From assembly GCF_030272615.1 (NCBI RefSeq), contig NC_081412.1, forward strand, positions 142,808,247 through 142,872,246: DNA of 64,000 nt, read 5' to 3'. The notes under the pieces are model-generated. The model searched no databases. It was not told where the DNA came from and saw only the letters and a list, made by a program, of their open reading frames with translations. Positions within the stretch are counted from its first letter, which is position 1. Each line of letters begins with the position of its first letter. Positions 43,740-54,850 of this stretch are shown piece after piece. The position numbers were made by a program, and so were the translations under genes. The stretch is from Cryptomeria japonica. Lineage: Eukaryota; Streptophyta; Pinopsida; Cupressales; Cupressaceae.

Positions 43740-44588
43740 CATACTAACTTAATTACATAAGACAGGTGACATGACTCCCAACTTATGTCTAAAGTACTCA
43801 AAAGTTCTTACCAGAAATGGTTTGGTGAAAATGTATGCCACTTGTTCTCCTGTAGGGACATAATCCATCTTTCCTTATTGTCCTTCAACCTTCTCTCTGA
43901 GAAAATGATACTTTATGGCTATATGCTTTTTCCTGGAATACATCATCAAATTTTTTGATATGTTGATGGCACTAGAATTATCACACTGAATGTGAATAGG
44001 ATTACATATGTCCACCTATAGATCCTTGAGGGTTTTCTTCATCCAAAGCACCTAAAATAAATGTGTAGAAGCAATAATGTATTATGCTTCAGCAGTTGAT
44101 AGGGATATTGAATCATGCTTCTTGCTTTTCCATGAGACCAACCAACCACCTAGGAAGAATGCACCACCACTTGTGCTCTTTCGTTCATCAATGAAACTAG
44201 CTCAATTAGCATCAATATATGCTTGCAAGAGGAATTCCCCTTGTTTAGGGTACCACAATCCATAACTGAGTGTTCCTTTCAAGTACCTAAATATTCTACT
44301 TACGACATTCATATGTGATTGCTTAGGTTCAGCTTGAAATCTAGCCACCATGCACACTGTCTGCACTACATCCGGTCTAGAAGTAGTAAAATACAATAGA
44401 CTACCTATCATGGATCTATACAATGTTTGAGCCATCATCAGTGATTCATCATTCTTTCTTAATTTTCTTCTGGTCACCATGGGAGTACTTACCGGTTTGC
44501 AATTCTCCATTTGAAATTTCTTCAACATATCCTTTGCATACTTGGTTTGTGAGATAAATATTCCCTTATCTTGTTGTGATATCTGCAA
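43740..44588 (-). pseudogene. Copia RNase H domain, with stops
   Basis: 44588-44202 is open and carries KYAKDMLKKFQM, CKPVSTPM, YRSMIGSLLYFTTSRPD and IFRYLKGT, ending at a stop after AYIDAN, where copia RNase H has DADWAG. Continuing in frame with further stops are GGAFFLGG and a QCDN-type segment down to about 43740. It is one frame off from the RT segment, so a frameshift lies near 44600. Confidence 0.85.
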
Positions 44589-44626
44589 ACCAAGTATGTC
44601 AATTCTCCAAGCATTGACATCTCAAA

Positions 44627-45124
44627 TTATGACTGTACTTGATTAGAAAATTCAATGCAAAGGGTGTCCTTGTTGCCTCCAAAAATAATGTTATATACAT
44701 ACACAACCACAATTATCATGTGGTTTCCATCTTTCTTGATGTATAAATTACTATCAGCACTCCCCTTTTTGAATCCTTTCTCCTTTAGGTAATAATCTAG
44801 CCTTGAATACAATGCTCTTGGAGCTTTCTTTAAACCATATAGGGCTTTCTTCAACCGACACACAAAAGTTTCATAATCATGTAGCAGAAACCCTTTTGAT
44901 TGCTCCATGTACACTTCTTCCAAATTTCCATTGAGGAAGGCATATTTTACATCCATTTGATATACCTTATAACCCTTGTAGGTAGAATAGGCTAGAAACA
45001 TTCTAATTGCTTCTAATCTAGCAACCGGTGCAAAAGTTTCTTCAAAATCAATGCCCTCTACTTGAGAGTAACCCTTGCACACAAGTCTCGCTTTATGCCT
45101 AACAATTTTACCTTCTTTATTCAT
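44627..45124 (-). pseudogene. Copia reverse transcriptase with a lost catalytic box
   Basis: It reads [50 protein letters not shown] and [14 protein letters not shown]. The metal-binding YVDD motif is replaced by YVYN (YVYNIIFGG), removing both catalytic aspartates. This alone makes the enzyme inactive. The start is the first Met of the open stretch; upstream sequence (45212-45397, RLVRNDEQVNF, KWMEAMEEEL) is in the same frame, past stops near 45125 and 45211, and is the usual N-terminal part of copia RT. Confidence 0.9.
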
Positions 45125-45211
45125 CTTATTCTGATAGACCCATTTGGTGCTAATGATTTTCTTGTCTTCTAGTCTAGGGACTAATTCCCAAGTCTTGTTA
45201 TTCTCAATCTG

Positions 45212-45490
45212 CTACAACTCTTCTTCCATGGCTTCCATCCATTTCTGACTTTTGTTTGCCTCATTGAAGGTTTTAGGTTCTACTTCAGTCATGAGGCAGA
45301 AGTTGACTTGTTCATCATTCCTGACAAGTCTTCTGCTAGTCTGCACACCATCACTCTTATTGCCTAGAATTTGATCTTGTGGGTGGTTTGTGTGCACATA
45401 CCGGTTAAGATCCTTTTTGGATGCTTCTTCTGGTTCATTGTCTGACTGGACTTCCTCACCTTCATCATTGGAAACATCATATCGGTTTAC
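45212..45490 (-). pseudogene. Copia integrase-RT linker
   Basis: An acidic linker with the segment EPKTFNEANKSQKWMEAMEEEL, which starts copia RT domains. It is in the same frame as integrase and RT. A stop splits it from the RT box region. Confidence 0.7.
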
Positions 45491-46500
45491 CTATGATTGT
45501 CTTTCTTTGTGTATATCCTCAACAAATATTACATGCATACTCTCAATGACTCTTCTTAGTCTTTTGTTGTAGCATTTTATAGGCTTGTTGTTAAATGAGT
45601 AACCAAGGAAGATTCCTTCATTACTCCTAGAATCAAAACTACCTAAACCATCTATATCTCTCTTGATAAAACACTTGATTCCAAATACCTTAAAGTGCTT
45701 GATTGATGGTTTTTGGTCATACCACAACTCATAAGGTTTCATTCTTCTTTTTGTTCTTAGTTAAACCCAGTTCAAGGTATATGCAGTAGTATGAACTACT
45801 TCCTTCCAATATATGTCTGGCAAACTTGCCTCATTTAACCTGGTTCTAGCCATCTCCTTGACTACCCTGTTCTTCCTTTCTACCACACCATTTTGTTGTG
45901 GTGTCCTAAGGGTTGAGTATTACCTTCTAATTCCATGTCTTTCATAGTAATCTTCAAACTCATTTGATGTGAACTCTCCACCCTAGTCTGATCTTAGAGA
46001 TTTCAGCTTGCACCCACTATCCTTCTCCATCATCTTCCTTAAATTTTTGAATATATCAAATGCTTTTGATTTATCTTGTAGGAAAGTGAACCATATCATT
46101 CTTGAATAGTCATCAATGAAGAGCAAATATCTTTCACCAGCAAGAGCTCTTGTCCTAGTTGGACCACACAAATCTGTATGTATAATTTCAAGTGGTCTTG
46201 TGGTGTTGTGTTCTTTTGTTCTGAAGCTCACCATGGTTTGCTTCCCTTTCACACATTCATCACAAAAATGTTCTTACCGGTTTGATGATGGGTGGAATAT
46301 TTCTTACACACCCCTTTTTGCTTACTGCAACTAAGTTATCAAAATTTATGTGGCCTAATCTTATGTTCCACAACCATATTTCATCCACTTGTCCCAACAC
46401 ACATTGGGATTCAAAGCATTCTTTCAGATTGTATACATTACTAGCTGTCCTCTTTCCTTTGGCTACAGTCTGATCAATACTCTCTTTCTTTATCTAGCAA
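45491..46500 (-). pseudogene. Copia integrase, with stops and a frameshift
   Basis: The zinc-binding part near 46380-46240 reads IRLGHINFDNL...CDECVKGK, with a frameshift between the His and Cys pairs. The core has IIHTDLCGPTRTR (first Asp) and SLRSD (second Asp, 46252-45983). The C-terminal part (45742-45491) has KPYELWYDQKPS, FKVFGIKCF and EGIFLGYSFNNK. A damaged stretch (45743-45982) holds the third acidic residue region (NGVVERKNR type, NGVVER visible near 45885). Function in the family: insertion of the cDNA. Confidence 0.85.
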
Positions 46501-46830
46501 CCAATAGAATCAAAGGTGAATTTATAACCTTTGTCACACATCTGACTCACACTCAGTAGGTTGTGCTTTAGGCCTTCCACATAATACATATCATATGCCT
46601 TCAGTTTTCCATCAATATTTAGAGTACCTTTTCCCTTTATTTTGATGGATGAGTTGTCTTTTAATCTTACTGAACCACCATTCTAATCTTCAAGCTTGAT
46701 AAATTTCTTTTTATCACCGGTCATGTGGTTGGAATAACCATTGTCTACAACCCATATATTTTTCCTTTCAGCATGTAAGGCAGTCTACACTATCAGACTT
46801 GATTCTGCCTTTTCCTTTTCTTTCTCAACC
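46501..46830 (-). pseudogene. Copia protease, active-site residues changed
   Basis: Near 46715-46765 the frame reads WVVDNGYSNHMTGDKKKF, where copia proteases have D-S-G-C/A-S-x-H-M. So Asp is kept, but Ser and Cys positions differ (DNGY). It continues with KGKGTLNIDGK and YYVEGLKHNLLSVSQM, the usual path from protease to integrase. One stop lies near 46685. Confidence 0.75.
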
Positions 46831-46899
46831 CATACCAGTTTGGTTTCCTTCTTCTTCTTAGCTGCAATTTTGCACTCCTATTTAACTACCAGTTCTTGA

Positions 46900-48086
46900 T
46901 TAGGGTTTGTCCTCTTCTACTTGATTTTCTTGTTTTTACAAAACTTTTCTATATGTCCAGACTCTTGATAGTTATAGCATTTCACATTTTCATTTGAGGA
47001 TGAATCTTTGAAACTATTGTAGGACACCGGTTTACTCTTCCTACATTCAAAAATCCTATGACCAAATCCATTGCACTGATAACAGACAACATTCATATCC
47101 CAGAGTGTATTAAATGGATTTCTACTTTCACAACTTATAGTGGGCTTATTGGTTAATCTACAGTCAGCTAACCTATGTCCAAATTTGTTATGCCAGTAAC
47201 AATAACAATGAAAGTTTGGAACATACCGATTAGGTTTCCTTGGTCTTGCAAATGTCTACCTCACCGGGGGTCTTCCTTTCATGTTTTTGACTCTTGTGAA
47301 TCCTTCATGATCAACTTTTTCATTTCTCCTTGGATATACATGCCGGTACATTGAGTGTGGCCTCTGGTTCATTGATTGTGTATACCGATTTGTGTGGCGG
47401 TTTCTAACATCATCTGCATAAGTCTTCTTACCAATATCCTTTCTTACAATGAATGTATTCTTCTCTTCACCTTCACTTGAAGAAGTGAATTGTATCTCCT
47501 TACCTGATGTGCTCTTGCTATTTGAACTTTGTCCTTCTTCAAATCTTAAGCCACTAGTATCTTTAGATGGCTTCTATTTTCTCAACATCTTGTCCAAGGC
47601 TTCGGTGTTGCCTTCATATTTTCTTCTCACTTTCATTTCTTCCTTACTTTTTTCAAGCTCCTTTCAGAGCTTCACTATTTCTACTTCTAGATCTTGATGC
47701 TCCTTTTCCTTCTTCATCAGATCAGAGGATGTAACTTAATATATCCTCTTGGCTTCTTCCAACTAGAGTTTCAATTCAGATATAACTTGATTGGACTCAT
47801 CCAGGGATTGCTTCAAGAGACCTTGTTCTTCTACTGCAACAATCTTGAACTTCTTGAGTTCTCTTCTTTTTTTACTCAACTCCTCAAGAGCACTTATGAG
47901 CTCACCTTCTAGATCCACTTTGGCCTCAATGTCTTCTTCTTTTGCATCTTAACCAACCGCTTCATCAAGTGCCATAAATATATTAACTTCTCTTTCATTC
48001 TCATGGTAGTCATCTTCGGATGCACTTTCTTTGTCTGCGGCATCATCCTCAATAGTATATAGGTTAGTCTACTTAAAGTAGCCTCT
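46900..48086 (-). pseudogene. Copia Gag extension: coiled coil and three more zinc knuckles
   Basis: Downstream of the first knuckle the frame shows a long Glu/Lys/Leu coiled coil (about 47950-47580; KRRELKKF, KEKEHQDLEVEIVKL). Three knuckle-like boxes follow: CYWHNKFGHRLADC near 47175-47215 (second Cys replaced by His), CYQCNGFGHRIFEC near 47055-47095 (complete) and CYNYQESGHIEKFC near 46935-46975 (second Cys replaced by Tyr). Several stops are present. The coiled-coil-then-knuckles order matches the frame at 2501-3852, which shows the two elements share this unusual extension. Confidence 0.7.
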
Positions 48087-48908
48087 TCATCCTTTCCGGT
48101 AAACATTTCTTTCTTTGTGTTTACCAGTAGATCTGCTAAAACTTCTTTGCTCATCTCCATTGGTTTCATTATAAGGACATTTTGCAGCAAAGTGTCCAAC
48201 TTTACCATAGTTGAAACATTTGAGTGGTAACTTTGTTTTATACTTTATGAATCCTCTAATGAGATTTCTGACAAATTTTTCTACCTTTACATCTGAGTCT
48301 TCACTAGATCCTTTATGAGGAACCTCTTCCTTTCCCTTTTTGGTGGATTTGAATGTTGCCTCTTTCCTTAAGGATTCTTCACTGGTTGTTCTCATTTTAT
48401 AGGCTATTAGTGAGCAAAATAGCTCATCCATTGTGAAGTTCTTCAGATCCTTGGATTCCTCTATGACAGAAACCTTAGTATCATACTTAGGTTTGAGAGA
48501 TCTAAGTACCTTCTTTACAATAATCTCATCTTCAATTTCTTCTCCAAGTCCTCTGATAGTGTTCATAGTTTCATCTATTCTGTGAAGGTAGTTTACAATA
48601 TTTCCTTCATCCTTCATCTTTATGCCTTCAAGTTGACCCCTTAGTGCTTGCAACTTGGCCTCTTTGACTTTTACATCTCCTTCAAACAACCTCTGCATTT
48701 TATCTCAAGTCTCCTTGGCGGATGCATAGTGCATGACCTTTACAAACTCATTATCAGACAACCCACTTAAGATAGCATGTTTAGCCTTTGCATTAATCTC
48801 ATACTCCATCTTGGCATCCGAATTAGTGGGAGGAGCACTAGGGACAATATACCCATTCTTGACAGACATCCACACATCAGAACCAAGGGAGAAAATATAG
48901 GTCTCCAT
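48087..48908 (-). pseudogene. Copia Gag, UBN2-type domain and first zinc knuckle (one nonsense change)
   Basis: 48908-48705 and 48698-48087 share a frame. Between them KET is followed by TGA where relatives have Trp (AKEAWDKL context), so TGG to TGA is likely. Domain features are LQALRGQLEGIKMKDEGNI, DETMNTIRGLGEEI and VLRSLKPKYDTKV, typical of copia Gag. The knuckle CFNYGKVGHFAAKC has lost its second Cys. The protein forms the particle shell and binds RNA. The start at 48908 lies about 120 bases from the primer site; an earlier start is possible. Confidence 0.9.
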
Positions 48909-49032
48909 TATCCTTCTCGAGAAGGCTTAGTTAGATCCATCAAACATGAGGGCTTTTGAGGAGGAAGACTCATTACTTTCCATTTTGTTCCAAGACCAAA
49001 ATCTACTTAAGCTTTAATCAATCGGGAACCTA

Positions 49033-49045
49033 GGCTCGGATACCA
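49033..49045 (-). promoter_or_regulatory. Copia primer binding site, initiator-Met tRNA type
   Basis: The minus strand reads TGGTATCCGAGCC, two bases inside the 5' LTR. One base differs from the common TGGTATCAGAGC in its core. Confidence 0.9.
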
Positions 49046-49047
49046 AT

Positions 49048-50718
49048 TTTTGAACACAATGTACCACTAAGAGGGAGGTGAATTAGTTGTTCCTAGATTC
49101 CTTACTTTTTAAACAGCCTTGGAATACCAAATATTACCCTAAGCACTAAACAATCAAACTGGTAAGACAAATGTAGATATCAAAATAGGCAAACACACAA
49201 ATACAAACCACAACACCAAATGTACGAGGAAAACCCAATATGGGAAAAACCTCGATGAGAAATGTTGTTGGAGTCTACTACTCCAATCCAGACTCACAAG
49301 TAAAACAATGGATTACAATGATTTAGGGCATGAACCCTTGCACCAAGCTCCAAATCAGTGTTGTATGATGAAATACAATTTAGATACAATTATAGCACCT
49401 TGTTGCAAACGAGTTCTATAACACCTGAATAATGGATTTTTGTCGGTTAACAACCTCCTCTTCTTCACTGGTTCCCACATTGCCAGTTATCAGATTGCTC
49501 TCTTTCTAATCACTCATCGGTTACTCCTAGCCTCTCTTTTTTCTCCCTCAGCCTCACACCACACTATGCCACTCTCGGATGCCTTCTTGACCAATCACAC
49601 CTCATCAATAAGCTTAACTGTTGGACCTGCAACAGTTTATCGGTTACTTTGTCTCTACTGGTTAGACCCTCTCACCCATTCATCTGCTAACTCACTCTAC
49701 AACTTTCTTAGAATAAACTCTAAGGAAAGATGATCTTTCTCCTTTCTCAAGCTCTCTTCTCTCCCACTCTCTGCATCAAGCATCAACTAATTTTTGTCTT
49801 GATCTCAAAATATTTATCATCTAGGGTTCTTTCCAAAAATCGCATTCAAACAATTTTGTGTTAGGTTTTGCCTTCACTAACTTGATTCGTATTGGACTTG
49901 ATTTGATCTTCTTTTCCAGCGAGATGGTTTGCATGTCATTGATTAGCACCACCAATTTTTCACATTTTAATGTACGCTTTCTATATCTGGAGGTTTGCAC
50001 CATGCTTTTCTGTATTTTTTTGTCACACACCACTAATGGCTTGGTTGTTTCCTTCAACAAACGAGTACGAAGATTAGATATTCTTGCAGGACAAGTTCAA
50101 CCACTTCCCAACATATCTTCCTTGAGCCGCAATCTTCTTCCATCCTCCCATGACTTGCGGGTTCTTCATAAAATTTGACCTGCTTGTTGACTGTTATGTC
50201 GATGCACACTTCACCTACTTGTGCATGATCATCACCTAGCTTCCAGTTATCATCTTTGTCGACATCCACATTTGCTTTGTTTTCCATGTCATTTTGACAT
50301 TCTTCATTGACCAAGATTGACTACCGGTTCAACTCACCTTACTGATATGACCTAACTCCACCGGAGGGCTTTCATTCCTGCATACCTCTTCTCTATCAGT
50401 GGATCATCTTAGCCTTTCATCAAACATGTTGGTCCTACTACTCAGTCCATTTACTAGCAGCATTAATCTTCTTTGAGTATACCGCTTTACATCCTTCAGT
50501 TCTTCTTTTGCTTGCTTGCTTGCCTTATCGGTGAGCCTGTTGTATCGGCATATGACACAATTCATGTGTACTGATAAACTTCCTTCTATCTTCTTACTCA
50601 CATATGGATTGACATCATCATGTCTTACTTTTCTTATACCGATCACCACTTCTTACTCATCAGTGACCATGCCAAATTAGTTGACATCAATGACAACTTA
50701 ATGCCAATAATGCCAACA
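49048..50718 (-). repeat. Copia 5' LTR, uninterrupted
   Basis: Partner of 6516-7593 plus 42881-43484. It ends AATGCCAACA before the TGTCT duplication. The inner edge reads TT instead of TG. It contains the GAGGGAGGTGAATTAGT form of the block shared with the other two copia-like LTRs. Confidence 0.9.
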
Positions 50719-51428
50719 TGTCTTTTATGATTTCCTTTTACGTATTTTGTGTGGATTCATGCTATTGTATCAACATTTGTGATCATATTTAAAGAAGCAT
50801 TTGTGTCATCAAGGTACAAGACACTTCTATTCTCAGATTTAGCCTCTACTATATATCAACACACTTTCCTTTCAAGTTCAATTCAATTCAATTTTAAGGT
50901 TGATTCCAAAACTGAGGTTTGACTTAGGTAAACCCCTTTCTACCCAACATTTTCCTCTTTTCTATTGTGAAAGAACAAGTGGTGTTCCTACAGAAATTGG
51001 TACAAGATAATCAGGTGGATATATACAGCTTGCAATTCATTGAAGCATAAAATTCTAGGAATGGGACAAGCACAACAACCTAGTCCTAGGAGCAGGTCGA
51101 TTTGAGCGACCCAATCCTTGCACTTACACCTGAAATTTGGACTATGGTCTAGTTCTAGTCTACTTTGTTGTATTCTCTTTTGGAATCAAGTTCTGAGTGT
51201 GTTACAACCCTATACACACACAAAAAAAGGTCACCTCCTCATCCGATTGTTCCTTCTTCTCCTTAATTTGCAAAGTCACTTTCAAGTACTCCCCACGAAG
51301 GAATATTTAATTCACCTTATGCCTTAGAATGTCTTAGGACAAGTGGATCATTCTCCCTCTTAATGTAATCAAAGTGGAAATAGGCCTAATTTTCCTTTTT
51401 ATATTGAGCCCTATTTACCTCCCATTAC
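50719..51428 (+). repeat. Degenerate repeat family A, copy 1, right part
   Basis: It continues the copy broken at 6515 and matches about 53465-54185 in order: TGTCTTTTATGATTTCCTTTTA, CAAGGTACAAGACACTTCTATTCTCA, AATTCAATT repeats, GGTTTGACTTAGGTAAACCC, AATTGATTC-type tail. It ends CTCCCATTACA. Confidence 0.7.
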
Positions 51429-51446
51429 ATTTTGGTGAGCCTGACA
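51429..51446 (+). promoter_or_regulatory. Possible primer binding site after repeat A copy 1
   Basis: TTTTGGTGAGCCTGACAC directly follows the repeat end ...CATTACA and holds TGG near its start. If repeat A is an LTR, this would be a plus-strand primer site. Weak on its own. Confidence 0.35.
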
Positions 51447-51830
51447 CTTCTTACATTACATTAATTCTAATTTTATTTTTCAAATTTTATTTAGGTGTCT
51501 TGGATTGTTAATAATGGAATTCACTAAATCCATTTGGTTTTATACTCCGCATATGTTTACATTAATTCTTTGTTGCATTTATGTCTTATCCTTTCTAAGG
51601 ATCCACTTTTCCTTTGGTTAAGTAGTATTTTCTTATGATACGATATCATTTTTGTGTGTAATTATTTGTTTGTGAAGGATTCTCTCTTATGCAAGAGGTG
51701 TGTATCCTTGGGTACAACCTCTTCTTCACTTGATGATATATGTTTATTATAAACAAATCTCTCACTTGGGGTCAAAATTGTGTTATCCTTAATCAAGAAT
51801 CCCTTTACCTAGCAAGAGGGGGAAGGTGTG
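51447..51830. other. Short AT-rich stretch between repeat A copies 1 and 2
   Basis: No gene. It ends with the purine run AAGAGGGGGAAGG (about 51820-51832) before TGTGAATTC, which would fit a polypurine tract next to a second LTR of a small non-autonomous element. Confidence 0.35.
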
Positions 51831-52369
51831 AATTCTTGTTCTCCTTCCTTTCTTTCTCAATGATTTTTTTTTAATTAAAGATCTCTTCTTAGAGGTATAT
51901 TTCTTTGAGAAAATATTTCTTCCTCCTTCTCCTCCAAAGGATCCCCTTTACACCTATTGCAAGACATCTCACAATTATCTCCTTGACTCATAGGAGTTAT
52001 GCATCTTTGGCTAGGGTGGCATGTACATTTTTTTTAAGGATTTCTCATTGGTGATTGAAGGAATGTATCCTTGTTCTTCTTTTCCTTAAGATGTCACCAT
52101 AGCACCATATTTACATCTTAAGGATGGGGCATATATACAACCTCCTTGTGTATTGTATTGCATATTTCCCTTGAGACAATGCTTTCCTTGGTTATCCTTT
52201 TGCATTGTTTATTGTGGATTTCCTTGCATAATGCCTTGATTTTTTATCATTTTTTCAATTCTAGTGGTGGATTTCTTTCAAGAAAATTATTTCCTTGGTC
52301 ATCTTTTTGCACTATTTTATTGCATATTTTCTTGAATACAATTCTTTCCTTGGTTATCCTTGGGATAAG

Positions 52370-52590
52370 TTGACTAGCATTAAACAACTTGCTAAACTAT
52401 TTGACCTTTCCTTTGCACTAATATATTTTTGAGATGGGTTGACTATCATAACACAACTTGCAAGACTATTCAACTCTCTCTTTTCATTGAGCTCTCTTGG
52501 GATGAGTGGAACTAGCATAATACAACTTGCTAGACTATTTTCAAATATCCCTTATCTTTCATGGATCACCTAGCATAACACAATTTGAAA
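52370..52590 (+). repeat. Cluster of CTAGCA...TGCTAG hairpin-like motifs, first cluster
   Basis: Four imperfect units near 52372, 52441, 52510 and 52569. Each has (C/A)TAGCAT(A/T)A, a 7-10 base middle containing ACAACTTG, and TGCTA(G/A) or a decayed form. The first and third keep the inverted ends best. A second cluster lies at 60490-60830. Confidence 0.6.
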
Positions 52591-52908
52591 GTTTGTGGAA
52601 CCCATGTTCTCTTTCTCTTTCTCCTCTATGATCTCATAACATACCTTTTCTAGTTTATTGGACCATAGATTTTTGTCTTGTCTTTGATGTGTGCATTTTC
52701 TCTTTCTAGGTGATTACTTGTACTCTTTCCATAGCATTCGGATGGTGATACTAGTAGTTGAGACAATTTTTTTATCGGGGTCTCTTTGACTAGATTACTT
52801 GGAACCTTTATTTTTAGTATTAACCCCTTTTGTGTGTCTTATGTTTTTTTCTTGTCTTATTTTTGTGTGTGTGTCATTGCATGTGTGTCTTATCTCTTTG
52901 TATGATTT

Positions 52909-52913
<5 letters not shown>

Positions 52914-52939
<26 letters not shown>
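52914..52939 (+). repeat. (TC)13 microsatellite
   Basis: An unbroken TC run inside repeat A copy 2. Confidence 0.95.
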
Positions 52940-54258
52940 ATAATTTACCATGAGTATGTGTGTAGGCCACATACCCCTACTAAAGTTGGGGCTAAATGTA
53001 GCATTATAAATTATATCCCTAAGCAATTTCTTGGTTATCTAGGCCCTATTTTGGCATGTATGACCTCCCACCTCTAGTCCCATTCATCATAGCTCAATTC
53101 CACATATCATTCCAACTTCTTGTTCCCATTGTGGACCTCAAGTCCCAATTTGAGGCCAAATTGGGCAAAGCGGTTTATCCAAGGCAACCCACTCCTTCAT
53201 GTTTGACCCCAAATTCAAATCATAAATGTTTGGCTAGGTTGAGAGGGAAATATTTTCCTGTGTTGGTCTGCTCCAAGTTTTGGACCTCAAAATGCATAGG
53301 ATAAGTATAGAAGCAAAATATCCTACTCATTCTAGGGAGGCAATTAGGAGAACTCAAGTCTACATCAATGAATAAGGAGAACAATAATTCATCATTCTAG
53401 CATTCAAGGTATTTCACCCTACCATATCCCTCATTGTGGCAATCCTCAACAACCTTCATGCAAGCATGTCTTTTATGATTTCCTTTTAGGTCCTTTGTGT
53501 TGATTCATGCTATTACATCAATATTTGTGATCATTTAAAGAATAATTTGTGGCATCAAGGTACAAGACACTTCTATTCTCATATCTAGCCTCTATTATAT
53601 ATTAAAATGCACTTTCCTTTCAAGTTCAATTCAATTCAATTCAATTTCAAGGTTGATTCCAAAACCAGGGTTTGACTTAGGTAAACCCATTTCTACCCAA
53701 CATTTTCCTCTTTTTTATTGTGCAAGAATAAGTGGCTCACCTAAGAAAATAGGTATAGGTTAATTAGGTAGAGATCTATAGTCTACAATTCATCAGAGTA
53801 GAAACTACTAGGAGTTGGTCAAGCACAATGACCTAGTCCTATGATCAAGCTAATTTGGGCAACCTAGTCCCCATAATTTTGCCTCAAATTTTGACTATGG
53901 TCTGGTTTTGGTTTGCTTTGTAATAGTCTCTTCTGAAATCGCATTCTCAGCCTGTTACAACCTTTTTACACAAACAAAGTTTACCTCCTCATTTGATCTT
54001 GTCTTCTTCTCCTTAATTTGTAGAGTCACTTTCAAGTACCCTCCCATGAGGGACTATTGAATTAACCTTGTTCTTTAAGAACATCTTAGGCCAAGTGAAT
54101 GATTCTTGCTCTTAATGCAATCAAAGAAAAAATATGCCTAAGTTTCCTAGTTTTCTAGTGAACCCTATTTTCCTCCCATTATAGTCTTATACAGGTTGTT
54201 GCATACTTAAAACTAGACCAAAGTCTTAGACAAGATGCTTAACTCTTGAAACTAGCTA

Positions 54259-54263
54259 ATGAC
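54259..54263. repeat. Target-site duplication ATGAC of the 54264-60477 element
   Basis: The identical pentamer is at 60478-60482. Confidence 0.9.
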
Positions 54264-54850
54264 TGTTAGGGTTCCCACAGATACTAAGAGGGGGGGGTGA
54301 ATCAGTATCTGACCGGTAATGAAATTTTCTTAAGACAAAACATGCAGAACATAAAGTAACAGTATACCGGTATGCAGGAATTAATGTAATTAACAGAATC
54401 AGAAGCATCCACATGAAAAGAACACCATAACACAAGATTTTTAACGAGGAAACCCGGTGTGGGAAAAACCTTGATGGGATTTGTGACCCACAATATTCAC
54501 TTACTGGCCAATAAGAGAATATTACTTACAATAGGGGCCTGCACATGCAGGAAGGCTAACTACCTAGAGCACACTGCTCAATAAGAAGTCACACTGACTT
54601 ACAATGAGGATTATACAAATCCAATATTCTGTACTGCTTTACAATAGCATCTTCAATGCCAGATTCAGTACCGGTTCTTGCTCTATTCTTTACATATACC
54701 CTTGACCTATAATTCACACATTAGATCTGCCTAATAATTTTCTTTATGCTTCCTATCCATATCTTACAATTGTCTACAATGATCTCTTTCATATACAAGA
54801 GTCATTTTACAATTTTCCAAGTCGGCTTACAATAATAAACAAAATATTAC
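54264..54850 (-). repeat. 3' LTR of the pol-less element, first part
   Basis: It starts TGTTAGGG and aligns with 59597-60180 with few changes (GAGGGGGGGGTGAATCAGTATC, GGGAAAAACCT, AGTCACACTGACTTACAATG). It is interrupted at ATTAC by the solo LTR. Confidence 0.95.
54846..54850. repeat. Target-site duplication ATTAC of the solo LTR
   Basis: The identical pentamer is at 56265-56269. The uninterrupted sequence at about 60170 reads ATATTACATATC, as predicted for the empty site. Confidence 0.95.

Larger units (their letters stand above)
6516..50718 (-). mobile_element. Ty1/copia retrotransposon, minus strand, interrupted by two nested gypsy elements
   Basis: The 3' LTR is at 6516-7593 plus 42881-43484, the 5' LTR at 49048-50718, the primer site at 49033-49045 and the polypurine region just inside 43485. 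The order from right to left is Gag (UBN2 and zinc knuckle), coiled coil and further knuckles, protease, integrase, RT, RNase H, which is the copia order. Stops and frameshifts are frequent and catalytic residues of protease and RT are lost, so it is dead. The RT segment resembles SIRE/Maximus-type copia ([24 protein letters not shown]), but that lineage call is tentative. Confidence 0.9.
51831..54185 (+). repeat. Degenerate repeat family A, copy 2
   Basis: It matches copy 1 over both its parts, without the copia insertion, and shares extra blocks with copy 3 (hairpin-like motifs at 52370-52590, TACCATGAGTAT, GGGGC(T/C)AAATGTAGCATT). It ends CTCCCATTATA. Edges are approximate. Confidence 0.6.
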
